Source: CAZQSL01 sp964595945 (GTDB lineage Bacteria > UBP15 > UBA6099 > JAJRTR01). Taken from it: a DNA stretch of 48,734 nucleotides. Positions 8,166 to 17,200 of the stretch are shown here, in pieces. Within the stretch, counting starts at the first letter, position 1; every line of letters begins with the position of its first letter. The translations under genes and the position numbers were made by a program. The stretch lies in the NCBI GenBank assembly GCA_964595945.1, contig CAZQSL010000011.1, positions 1 through 48,734 on the forward strand, in the 5' to 3' direction. The notes beneath the pieces are model-generated. The model made no database searches and was not told the origin of the DNA. It was given only the letters and a program-made list of their open reading frames with translations.

Positions 8166-9414
8166 TTTCCTTGATCTGAAAGCATCTTATGCACCACTCA
8201 AAAGTGAGATCGACACGGCAGTGGGCGGTATTTTCGACAGATGTGATTTTGTGCTCGGCGGCCCGGTAAAACAGTTCGAAGCCGACGTGCGTGAATATTG
8301 CGGCTCGCCCTTTTCACTCGGCGTGGCCAACGGCACGGATGCACTCATCATAGCGCTCCGCGCTGCAGGCATTGGCAAGGGCGACGCTGTCATCACTACA
8401 CCCTTCACTTTTGTCGCCACCGCGGAATCAATCCACGAATCCGGAGCGCGACCGATCTTCTGCGATATTTCACCCGAAACGTACAACCTCGACGCTGCGG
8501 CGGTAGAAAAATACATTCAGGACAACTGCGATCTCGGTGGCGAATTCCCCATCGACCGCGCGAGCGGCGCACGTGTCAGGGCAGTGCTGCCAGTCCATCT
8601 ATATGGACTGATGGCCGACATGCGCGCGTTTATGGCGCTCAGGGAAAAATACAACATTGGCGTGATCGAAGACGCAGCGCAGTCGTTCGGCGCGACGATC
8701 GACATGGGTGATGGCAAGCCCGCGATGGCGGGCACAATCGGTGACGCTGGCTGCTACTCGTTCTATCCGAGCAAAAATCTCGGTGGAGCCGGCGATGGCG
8801 GCATGATCGTTACGGGACGCCAGGACATCCAAGAAATGGCCGATATGCTGCACGTCCACGGCAGCCGCCGCCGCTACTATCACGATGACTACGGATATAA
8901 CAGCCGCCTCGATTCCCTTCAGGCCGCCGTGCTGTCGATCAGGCTCAAGCATCTCGATAAGTGGATCGCCCGCCGCCGCGAAAATGCAAAGCTCTACACC
9001 GAAACGCTCAAGGCAACGATTGCCCTCGCGGGCTACACCGTGCTGATGTCGGATGACGTCCCCGATACGGGCGTAAGGCCGGAGCATTCTGTCGTGCTGC
9101 CCACCCATCCGGAGCATATCCATCACACGTTCAATATTTTATCGATCAGGGTGCCGCGACGCGACGATTTCCAGAAGTTTCTCGCCGAACGTGAGATCGG
9201 CTCCTGCATCTACTACCCGCTCGCGATGCACAACCAGAGCATTTTCGAGCATCTCGGCTACAGCGATGGCGATTTTCCGGTTTGCGCGGCCGTGTGCAGT
9301 GACATTATTTCGATCCCGCAATATCCGGAACTGCCCCACGAGCATATCGCTTTCGTGGCAGAGACAGTTGGCGCATTTCTGAAGAGCCTGAAAGACAATA
9401 ATGCTGAAGGATAA
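8155..9414 (+). CDS. DegT/DnrJ/EryC1/StrS PLP-dependent sugar aminotransferase
   Basis: This 419-residue protein is a PLP aminotransferase of nucleotide-sugar metabolism. Seen: N-terminal FLDLKASY, ANGTDAL in the cofactor phosphate-binding region, TPFTFVATAE, the PLP Asp motif VIEDAAQSFGA, and the Schiff-base lysine in SFYPSKNLGG. The C-terminal half has YGYNSRLDSLQAA, also conserved in the family. It transfers an amino group to a keto-sugar nucleotide, and the upstream overlapping gene would acylate the product (compare WbpE with WbpD). The length is slightly above the usual 370-400, owing to insertions near residues 280-310. Substrate is unknown. Confidence 0.93.
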   Translation: MKVNFLDLKASYAPLKSEIDTAVGGIFDRCDFVLGGPVKQFEADVREYCGSPFSLGVANGTDALIIALRAAGIGKGDAVITTPFTFVATAESIHESGARPIFCDISPETYNLDAAAVEKYIQDNCDLGGEFPIDRASGARVRAVLPVHLYGLMADMRAFMALREKYNIGVIEDAAQSFGATIDMGDGKPAMAGTIGDAGCYSFYPSKNLGGAGDGGMIVTGRQDIQEMADMLHVHGSRRRYYHDDYGYNSRLDSLQAAVLSIRLKHLDKWIARRRENAKLYTETLKATIALAGYTVLMSDDVPDTGVRPEHSVVLPTHPEHIHHTFNILSIRVPRRDDFQKFLAEREIGSCIYYPLAMHNQSIFEHLGYSDGDFPVCAAVCSDIISIPQYPELPHEHIAFVAETVGAFLKSLKDNNAEG

Positions 9415-9636
9415 GTACTCCACAAATCCTTCACGGCAGTTTTCTGTCACTGAATGTTGAAACACTGCGCACAAGATGATGTTATGAGCAGGTCGGGATG
9501 CGAAGCTCTGCCCTGCATTTCATACCAAATCACTATCAAACCATCAACCAACATACAACATAATATCTCCACGTTTTTGACGGAACAATGGAAATGTAAG
9601 CGTTCACGACAAGAGCATGGAGACCCCTTTTTTGAA

Positions 9637-9792
9637 CCCGAATTCGTCATTAGAATTCGGGATTGCTGTCGCAAGAAGGGATGAAATGCAAGGCGCAAGG
9701 GGCATTTTTGCAGTGAGCAGTATTCGTCATACGCAAACAAAAAAATGCACCGGCAACACAGCAGTTCGCCCTTATCGCGACTGCCGGATTCG
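9637..9792. repeat. Large imperfect palindrome, MITE/REP-like
   Basis: The left part (from 9653) reads GAATTCGGG, then GTCGC, AAGGG and GCATTTTT. The reverse complement of the right part (ending at 9792) reads GAATCCGG, GTCGC, AAGGG and GCATTTTT in the same order, giving arms of roughly 60-65 bases round a centre near 9724. A short perfect inverted repeat (9637-9645 with 9653-9661) adjoins the left arm. It has no coding capacity. It looks like a dispersed intergenic palindrome family, but only one copy lies in the window. Confidence 0.45.
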
Positions 9793-9885
9793 ACAATAGC
9801 GCACTTTCTATTGACGGATCCGGGTTGAAAAAATGGGGGCTCCAAACCTCTACCGAAAAACTTTATATGATATACTCCAGCCATT

Positions 9886-9931
9886 TTTTACGGGTTACAA
9901 GCGGCTAATATGCCACTTGTAACCCGTAAAA
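9886..9931. repeat. Perfect inverted repeat, 16-base arms
   Basis: Arms 9886-9901 (TTTTACGGGTTACAAG) and 9916-9931 are exact reverse complements around a 14-base centre that can pair further (GGC/GCC). The T-run is on the 5' side and the A-run on the 3' side, so it is not a standard intrinsic terminator on either strand. Confidence 0.85.
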
Positions 9932-9971
9932 CCAGAGAATGCCCCAAACATAGGGAGTTTTTGGGAGAGGT

Positions 9972-10005
9972 GCGGAGAACCTTTTATGCAAAAAAGGTTC
10001 TCCGC
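9972..10005. repeat. Perfect inverted repeat, 14-base arms
   Basis: Arms 9972-9985 (GCGGAGAACCTTTT) and 9992-10005 are exact reverse complements around a six-base loop. Like its neighbour 40 bases to the left, it lacks the T-tail of a terminator. Confidence 0.85.
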
Positions 10006-10172
10006 GAGTATTCCGTGAACGGTTACATGGAAATAATATGTCATTTTGATGCCGGGCGGGACCTCCGACTCCGCCGAGGGTATTATATGGATACGCAACC
10101 TGGTATAAGGCAGCGCCTGATGGCAGGCGGAAATAACCGCCGTGGCACAGTTGCCCAATTTTTATACAATAC

Positions 10173-10201
10173 TTGATATCATTACGCTTAGCTAATATAA
10201 T
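10173..10201 (+). promoter_or_regulatory. Sigma70-type promoter for clpB
   Basis: TTGATA (10173-10178), exactly 17 bases, then TATAAT (10196-10201). The predicted start near 10208 leaves a leader of about 165 bases. No CIRCE element is visible, so HrcA control is not indicated. Confidence 0.65.
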
Positions 10202-10372
10202 TTTAATGTACAGGTCGCCATGCCCATCATCGCATCCAGAGATGATCAGCGGGAAATGCAACATAAAAACCGGATACAATGGACGAGCTCCGGCCCAGCC
10301 GATCAACACCATCCGTAACAACCAGCGCCTTCGCACCATGAACCGGAGAATTACCCAACGGGAGACACGACA

Positions 10373-12943
10373 ATGAGACTCGACAAATTCACGATCAAGG
10401 CACAGGAATCACTCGCCGAAGCACAGGCTATCACCGAAAACGGCGGCCGCCGCCAGATCGAGGCCGATGATCTTATGCTCGCGCTTCTGCGGCAGGAGGG
10501 AGGCATCGTCAAACCCATCCTTCAGAGGCTCGGCAGCGACGCCGCCGCCCTCGAATCCGCGATCATCGCCCAGACATCCGCACTTCCCAAAGTATCCGGC
10601 GCCGGCGAGTCCTTCGCTTCGAACGATCTCAGGCAGGCCCTTGACGCCGCTGCCGCCGAAGCTGCCCGCCTCACGGATGAATTTGTAAGCTGCGAGCATA
10701 TACTGCTCGCCCTCGCATCGCTTCGCGGCGCGCGCGTGGCCGCCACGCTGAAATCGTTCGGCGCCTCTTATGACGGCATCCTCGCCTCTCTCGCCGACAT
10801 CAGGGGCGGACAGCGTGTGACCGACCAGAATCCCGAAGATAAATACCAGGCACTCACGAAATATTGCCGCGATCTCACGGAGCAGGCGCGCAAGGGCAAA
10901 CTCGATCCCGTGATCGGCCGCGACGACGAAATCCGCCGCGTGATCCAGGTGCTTTCGCGCCGTACGAAAAACAATCCCGTGCTTATCGGCGAACCCGGCG
11001 TCGGCAAGACCGCCATCGTCGAGGGGCTCGCCCGCCGGGTCGTCGACGGCGACGTGCCCGAAAGCGTCAAAAACAAACGCGTTGTCGCACTCGACCTCGG
11101 CGCCATGCTCGCGGGCGCAAAATTCAGGGGCGAATTCGAAGACAGGCTCAAGGCCGTTCTCAAGGAGATCGACAATTCCGATGGCGAAATCATCCTGTTC
11201 ATCGACGAACTCCACACACTCGTAGGAGCCGGCGCCGCCGAGGGCGCAATCGACGCTTCCAACATGCTCAAGCCCGCGCTCGCACGTGGCGAACTCCGCT
11301 GTGTCGGCGCGACCACCCTCAACGAATACCGCAAATATGTCGAAAAGGATGCCGCGCTCGAACGCCGATTCCAGCCCGTCATCGTCGGCGAGCCGTCCGT
11401 CGAGGACACTATTTCCATCCTCCGCGGCCTCAAGGAGCGCTACGAGCTGCACCACGGCGTGCGCATCAAGGACTCCGCCATCGTCGCTGCCGCCACCCTT
11501 TCGCACCGCTATATCTCCGACCGTTTCCTGCCTGACAAGGCTGTCGATCTCATGGATGAGGCAGCCTCTCGCCTCCGTATCGAAATCGACAGCATGCCCA
11601 CTGAAATCGACGAACTCGAACGCCGCATACGGCAACTGGAAATCGAGCGCCAGGCTCTTAAAAAGGAAATCGACCCTGCTTCGCTTGAACGTATGGATCG
11701 CCTCGAAAAGGAACTGGCCGAACTTTCCGAAAAAAGCGGCGCACTCAAGGCTCGCTGGAATAATGAGAAGGAATTCATTCGCCGCATCCGCGAAATCAGC
11801 GAGCAGATCGAGATGGCGCGCACAGGCGAGACCGATGCCGAACGCAGGGGCGACCTCAACCGTGTCGCCGAAATCCGCTACGGCATGATCCCGGCTCTCC
11901 AGCAGGAGCTTGACGAACAGAAGCGCCTGCTTGCCTCCGTGCAGGACGGCATGCGCATGCTCAGGGAAGAAGTGGACGATGAGGACATCGCGGGCATCGT
12001 CTCACGCTGGACGGGCATCCCTGTCAGCAAGCTTGTCGAGGGCGAAATCGAGCGGCTCGTGCGGCTGGAGTCAGTCATAGGCGCGCGTGTCATCGGGCAG
12101 GAGCACGCACTTTCCATCGTCGCCAATGCAGTCCGCCGCGCCCGCGCTGGCCTTCAGGACCCCAACCGCCCCATCGGCTCATTCATATTTCTCGGCCCTA
12201 CCGGTGTCGGCAAAACCGAACTCGCGCGCTCCCTCGCGGAATTTCTCTTCGACGACGAGCGAGCGATGGTACGTCTCGACATGAGTGAATATATGGAAAA
12301 GCACTCCGTATCGCGCCTCATCGGAGCGCCCCCGGGATATGTCGGCTATGAAGAAGGCGGCCAGCTCACCGAGTCGGTCCGCCGCCGCCCGTACTGCGTC
12401 GTGCTGTTCGACGAAATCGAAAAGGCGCACCCGGATGTCTTCAACGCGCTGCTGCAGATACTCGACGATGGCCGACTCACCGACGGGCAGGGCCGCACTG
12501 TGGATTTCAAAAACACCATCCTCGTCATGACGTCAAATATCGGCGGCCGGCTTATCGCGGAATCCGGCGATGGCGATGTGCGCGAACAGGTGCTCGACTC
12601 GCTCCGCGCGCACTTCCGCCCCGAATTTCTCAACCGTGTCGACGACATAGTGGTGTTCGACCGCCTGGGCCGCGACGACATCGCTGGCATCGTCGATCTG
12701 CAGATCGCCCGCCTTGCCGCTCGCCTGCATGAGCGCAAGCTGTCCATCACCATCACGCCCGCCGCGCGCGATCTGCTCGCTGCTCGCGGCTACGATCCGG
12801 CCTACGGCGCACGACCGCTCAAACGCCTCATACAGAATGAAATCCAGAACCCGCTCGCGGTCGCGCTCCTCAAGGGCGATTTCCTCGACGGCGACGTGAT
12901 AAGGATAGATGTTGCCGGTGACGGATTTGCGTTTGCGAAGTGA
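10373..12943 (+). CDS. clpB: ClpB protein disaggregase
   Basis: This 856-residue Hsp100 AAA+ chaperone pulls polypeptides out of aggregates together with DnaK. Seen: the N-terminal double Clp-N domain (1 to about 145), first Walker A GEPGVGKT at residues 206-213 with Walker B ILFIDELH, a coiled-coil middle domain at about 400-525 rich in Glu/Arg heptads (which separates ClpB from ClpA/ClpC), and second Walker A GPTGVGKT at 608-615. The second Walker B is VLFDEIEKAH, followed by the C-terminal D2-small domain with GARPLKR. The length is normal. GGGAG lies eight bases before the ATG. It has its own promoter. Confidence 0.97.
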   Translation: MRLDKFTIKAQESLAEAQAITENGGRRQIEADDLMLALLRQEGGIVKPILQRLGSDAAALESAIIAQTSALPKVSGAGESFASNDLRQALDAAAAEAARLTDEFVSCEHILLALASLRGARVAATLKSFGASYDGILASLADIRGGQRVTDQNPEDKYQALTKYCRDLTEQARKGKLDPVIGRDDEIRRVIQVLSRRTKNNPVLIGEPGVGKTAIVEGLARRVVDGDVPESVKNKRVVALDLGAMLAGAKFRGEFEDRLKAVLKEIDNSDGEIILFIDELHTLVGAGAAEGAIDASNMLKPALARGELRCVGATTLNEYRKYVEKDAALERRFQPVIVGEPSVEDTISILRGLKERYELHHGVRIKDSAIVAAATLSHRYISDRFLPDKAVDLMDEAASRLRIEIDSMPTEIDELERRIRQLEIERQALKKEIDPASLERMDRLEKELAELSEKSGALKARWNNEKEFIRRIREISEQIEMARTGETDAERRGDLNRVAEIRYGMIPALQQELDEQKRLLASVQDGMRMLREEVDDEDIAGIVSRWTGIPVSKLVEGEIERLVRLESVIGARVIGQEHALSIVANAVRRARAGLQDPNRPIGSFIFLGPTGVGKTELARSLAEFLFDDERAMVRLDMSEYMEKHSVSRLIGAPPGYVGYEEGGQLTESVRRRPYCVVLFDEIEKAHPDVFNALLQILDDGRLTDGQGRTVDFKNTILVMTSNIGGRLIAESGDGDVREQVLDSLRAHFRPEFLNRVDDIVVFDRLGRDDIAGIVDLQIARLAARLHERKLSITITPAARDLLAARGYDPAYGARPLKRLIQNEIQNPLAVALLKGDFLDGDVIRIDVAGDGFAFAK

Positions 12944-13046
12944 GTACCACCTGCATCGTTACGGGAGGCCCCGGACAAGGCCCAACCCTGCACTGGATGT
13001 CCGCCTGGACGCGGGTCAAGCCCGCAAGCGCTAATCAGGAAATAAA

Positions 13047-13075
13047 TTGACACTTATCCACATAATGGCTATTAT
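13047..13075 (+). promoter_or_regulatory. Near-consensus promoter for PUR-domain gene
   Basis: TTGACA (13047-13052), a 17-base spacer and TATTAT (13070-13075). The predicted transcription start is near 13082, 60 bases before the chosen ATG. This is the closest match to sigma70 consensus in the window. Confidence 0.65.
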
Positions 13076-13141
13076 GACAGCCAGAGTGGTGCGAGGCTGC
13101 GTGGTGACGAGTTCGGAGATTATTGGGTGAGGTGTAACCGG

Positions 13142-13342
13142 ATGGATGAGAGAACTCTCTACACGCGAAAGATCATAACACGCAACAAAGCATTTTTCCT
13201 TGACCTCAAGGAAAACCCGAACGGCAAGTTTCTGAAAGTCACTGAAAGCAATGGGGAAAAGCGAAGTTTCGTCTTCATCCCCGAAGAAGGCCTGAAGGAG
13301 TTTATCGAGTCGATAAACGACATAATGACAGACCATTTTTAA
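13142..13342 (+). CDS. PUR-domain ssDNA/RNA-binding protein (DUF3276/BpuR-like)
   Basis: This 66-residue protein is one PUR repeat. Seen: YTRKIITRNKAFFLDLKEN, then GKFLKVTES, a basic turn (GEKRS), and FVFIPEEGLKEFIE, the strand-strand-strand-helix pattern of bacterial PUR-alpha homologues such as BpuR of Borrelia. An in-frame GTG lies five codons upstream, but ATG 13142 has GAGGTG eight bases before it. From the family: it acts as a dimer that binds single-stranded DNA and RNA, in Borrelia affecting translation or transcription of outer-surface genes. Here it is monocistronic, with its own strong promoter and terminator, which fits an abundant small regulator. The targets are unknown. Confidence 0.85.
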   Translation: MDERTLYTRKIITRNKAFFLDLKENPNGKFLKVTESNGEKRSFVFIPEEGLKEFIESINDIMTDHF

Positions 13343-13400
13343 TCGGACATACCACCGCATCAACCTCCACCACACTGAGACACTGGAAATTCCCACGTGC

Positions 13401-13430
13401 AAAGACCCGGCGATCCCGGGTCTTTCGACT
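13401..13430 (+). terminator. Intrinsic terminator after PUR-domain gene
   Basis: Perfect 10-base arms AAAGACCCGG (13401-13410) and CCGGGTCTTT (13416-13425) around a five-base loop, with the T-run inside the 3' arm. Confidence 0.75.
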
Positions 13431-13455
13431 TTGGTGTGTTTTCGTATCCCCGGCA

Positions 13456-13485
13456 TTGTATCATTAGCCCCGGCATGGTTATAAT
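13456..13485 (+). promoter_or_regulatory. Promoter for peptide deformylase gene
   Basis: TTGTAT (13456-13461), an 18-base spacer and TATAAT (13480-13485), 43 bases before the def start codon. Confidence 0.5.
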
Positions 13486-13528
13486 AAAATTGCGGAGCAC
13501 CGGTATCGCCCCGTAGCGTGGAGGAGAT

Positions 13529-14107
13529 ATGGCTGTCAGAGAAGTTGTCACCGAGGGACATCCCGTACTGAGAAAAAGTAGCAGGACCGTACGCGCAATG
13601 ACCGATGACATGCGCGCGCTTGTCGATGACATGATCGAAACGCTGCACGTCTCGCGCGGCGTGGGCCTAGCGGCCAATCAGGTCGGCGTCGACTACCGCG
13701 TCATCGTGGTCGCGGGACTCGCCGAAGACGAATCCGATCAGGCATATATCAATCCGCGCATCACCTGGCGCTCACCCGACGAGGAATACGGCGAAGAGGG
13801 CTGCCTCAGCTTCCCTAACCTGTGGGGCACCGTCAGCCGCCACTCCGCCATCCGCGTCACCGCGCAGGACATCGACATGAAAAAATCGAGCTTTCTTGTC
13901 AAAGGCTACAAGGCACGCATTTTCCAGCACGAGATCGACCACCTCAACGGCATCGCTTTCGTCGACCGCGCAGAGCGCAGTTCGCTGCACACCTACATCC
14001 CGCAGCACGACATCGACGATGAGCAGCAGACGGACCAGGTCTGCGAAACTGTACCCCCGGCGCCAGAAAACACCGTCCGCGAAGTGGACCAGGGCGGCGA
14101 AAAATAA
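13529..14107 (+). CDS. def: Peptide deformylase
   Basis: This 192-residue metalloprotease removes the formyl group from the N-terminus of nascent proteins. All three family motifs are present: GVGLAANQVG (about 46-55), EEGCLSFP with the metal-ligand Cys, and QHEIDHLNG with two metal-ligand His and the catalytic Glu. The last 25-30 residues, rich in Asp, Gln and Pro, extend past the usual domain end and look disordered. AGGAG stands five bases before the ATG. No fmt gene is adjacent. Confidence 0.97.
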   Translation: MAVREVVTEGHPVLRKSSRTVRAMTDDMRALVDDMIETLHVSRGVGLAANQVGVDYRVIVVAGLAEDESDQAYINPRITWRSPDEEYGEEGCLSFPNLWGTVSRHSAIRVTAQDIDMKKSSFLVKGYKARIFQHEIDHLNGIAFVDRAERSSLHTYIPQHDIDDEQQTDQVCETVPPAPENTVREVDQGGEK

Positions 14108-14140
14108 TTATTGCCGGATTCTCATTTCAGATTTCCATTA

Positions 14141-14168
14141 TTGGAAAAATAATTTAGAATAGTATTGT
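14141..14168 (+). promoter_or_regulatory. Possible promoter for PAS histidine kinase gene
   Basis: TTGGAA (14141-14146), a 16-base spacer and TATTGT (14163-14168), 109 bases upstream of the start codon. Both boxes match the consensus only in part. Confidence 0.3.
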
Positions 14169-14277
14169 CCCGGGCAGGCATAGACATCTTTGCTTATCTC
14201 ACAGTTCCTGCCGCCATTGCGACACATACTGCAACCGCGCGGAACCCCGTCTCCGCCCGAGGATTGCCGGAGTCCCG

Positions 14278-17200
14278 ATGCAAACAGGTCTTGTCGGTCA
14301 GCTCGACTTCATACACTTCGTAAGCGGACTATTCCTGCTGCTGCTGTCGATTGTGGCATATTCGGTGGCACGCTCGGCGCTCGAGACCGGCCTTGCGTGG
14401 CGCTGGCTATCTCTCTTCTCGATCACTCACGGCATCTCCAGCTGGTTCGACATGACAGCGCTGATACTGCCCGACACGATGGCTCTCGCAGCCGTCAGGT
14501 TCGCCACGCTTCACGTTTCATTCTGCTTCCTGATGGTTTTCGGCACCCAGTCGCTCAGGAAGATGGGGAAATTTCTGCCGGGCCGATGGGTGTGGCTGCT
14601 GCTCGTACTGGCTCCGCTTCTGACTCTGCCATCAGGCCTGGTCATTGCCAGCGACCTTTCGAGATACCTCGCCGCACTGCCCGCCGCGCTGCTTGCGGGC
14701 TACGCCTTCTGGATATGCAAAATCACCCTTCGCATCAATCGCCCCTACACCAAAATCACGGCGCTCCTGCTTTTTCTTTACGCCATCGTTGCCGGACTCA
14801 TCGTCATCCCGGCCAATATTTTCCCCGCGAATATCATCAACTCCATCACCTTCTACAAACTCACATCGATCCCCATACAATCAGTTAGATGCCTGATCAT
14901 CATGGCGATTACCACCTGTCTGTGGCGCTATTTCGTCAACAACAGGATCAATATGCACTTCATCGACTACCAGCGCAAATTCTCCCTGCGCTTCGCGTGG
15001 CCGGCTCTTGTATTCCTGGTGGCGGTAGGGACCGGGTGGGCCGCGACGGAAATCATCGGCAACCGCGCCATGGGTGAAATAAAAAAACAGTATCTCAAAA
15101 ACGTTTCGCTCATCGCCGACACCCTCGACACGGAAGAGATCGAAATGATCATCGAGGGCAATATCGACACCGACGCCTGGGCCTATCGCATGATCGACAA
15201 AAAACTGTACCTTATGAGAAAAAAACTCGAAAACGTCAGGCGCACATACATCGTCACGAAAAAAGACGGCGATATCGTCATCCTCGCCGCGAGCGGCATG
15301 CGCGGTGACGGAGGAGATATCAGGGGCAGCTCATTCAAAAATCCGCCGCCAGAGCTCAAGCGCGTATTCCGCTTCGGAAAACCCGCCGACGCCGAACCCT
15401 ATCTGCATAAAACCATCACATTCACATCATTCTACTCTCCCATATTCGACGAAGACGGCAACCTGATAGCCGTGCTCGGCATCGACGTCAACGCCGAAGG
15501 GTGGACCCGCATGGTACTGGTCACACGCCTGCTGCCGATCGGCCTCACGGCGGTCGTGTGCCTGCTGCTCTTCACCATCATCCTCGTCGACACCCAGAGC
15601 ACCGAACTCGAAGACAGCCTGCGCCGCATGACCAATTCCGAAAACCGGCTCTCCGAAATCTACAACGCCAACCCCGCCGCATTTTGCCTCACAAGCGTAC
15701 TCGACAGCCTGATCGTCGACGTCAACGAATCACTCTGCAAACTGACCGGCTACACCAAAGAAGAGCTTGTGGGGCACCCCGTCATCATGCTCTTCGCCGA
15801 TCAGTCGCAACACGCGAAATACCGGCAGTTCGTCCTCGAAAACGAATCGGTCAAGGGATTCGACCTGCCGCTGCGCACAAAAATCGGCACCACCCTCATA
15901 GGATCGGTCGACACAAGCCTCATCGACATCGGCGGCCGCCTGCACTCGCTCAGCGCCATGATCAACATCACCGACCTCAGAAACGCTCAGCGCGAACGTG
16001 AGGAAAACGAGCAGCGATGGCGGTTTGCCATCGAAGGCTGCGGCGACGGCCTGTGGGACTGGGACATCGTGGGCGACCATCTCTTCACTTCCGAAAAATG
16101 GAAGGAAATCCTCGGCTATCGCAACGACGAAATCGGCGCCACTCTCTACGAATGGATATCGCGCATCCACCCGGACGACTCCGAGTCGGCGATTGTAGAA
16201 ATGAAAAATCACATCGAGGGAAAAACCCCCGTATTCGCCACGGAGCACCGCATAATGTGCCGCGACGGATCATACAAATGGGTATACATCCGCGGACTCA
16301 TCATGGACAGGCGCGCCGACGGCGAGCCGACACGCATCATAGGCACCATGTCAGACATCGACTGGCGCAAAAGGATCGAGTCCGACCTGCGCGAAGAACG
16401 CGAACGCGCCCAGAGCTATCTCGACGTCGCCGACGTCATCATCATGGGCCTCGCCGAAGATCAGACCATCACGATGGTCAACCGCAAAGGCCGTGAAATC
16501 TTCGGCGCTCCGGCCGAACAGCTCATCGGGGTCAACTGGTTCGACACCTTCATCCCACCCGCCTCAAGAGAATCCGAACGCACCCGTTTCACATCGAGCA
16601 TCCTTTCCGACGCGATCACACTGAAATCATTCGAAACCGACATCGTGACTTTCGACGGCGAAAAGCACCTGATCGAATGGCACGTAAGCCTCCTGCGCGA
16701 CGAAAAGGAACAGTCGCTTACAGTCCTCTGCGGCGGACTCGACATCACCGAAAAACGCCGTGCCGAAAACGCTCTGCTCGACAGCAAGCTGCGCAACGAA
16801 GCCATCGTCCAGACAAGCCCCACCGGCGTATTTCTCGTCGACGGCTCCCGCCGCGTCATCGACGTCAACAATTCCATGACAACGATCTTCGGCTACACGC
16901 GCGAAGAAGCCATCGGACAGATACCCTTCAAGGTCCACACGAGCGGCGAAAGCTATGAGGAATTCGGCAAAACCGCCTACCACAACCTCGCCGCCGGCGG
17001 CTCCTACGACGGCGAACACCAATTCGTCCACAAAGACGGCAGACTCATCTGGTGCCGCATACAGGCCAGAGCGATCGACCCCGACCGGCTCGACCTCGGC
17101 ATCGTGTGGAACGCCATGGACATCACCGAAAACAAACTCGCGCGCGAGCGCATAGAAAAGAAAAACAAAGACCTCGAAGCTTTCGCATATACCGTTTCCC

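Larger units (their letters stand above)
9415..10372. other. 958-base gene-free region with palindromic elements
   Basis: I see no convincing protein or tRNA here. Contents from left to right: an inverted repeat with arms 9637-9645 and 9653-9661 (CCCGAATTC/GAATTCGGG); a large imperfect palindrome at about 9653-9792; a TG-A-TATACT promoter-like box at 9868-9876; a perfect hairpin at 9886-9931; a second perfect hairpin at 9972-10005; and the clpB promoter. The few short open frames have no recognisable similarity and cross the palindromes. Confidence 0.6.

Noticed and set aside
10173..10376. 67-codon frame just upstream of clpB
   Set aside because: Starts inside the -35 box of the clpB promoter, has no similarity and no Shine-Dalgarno.
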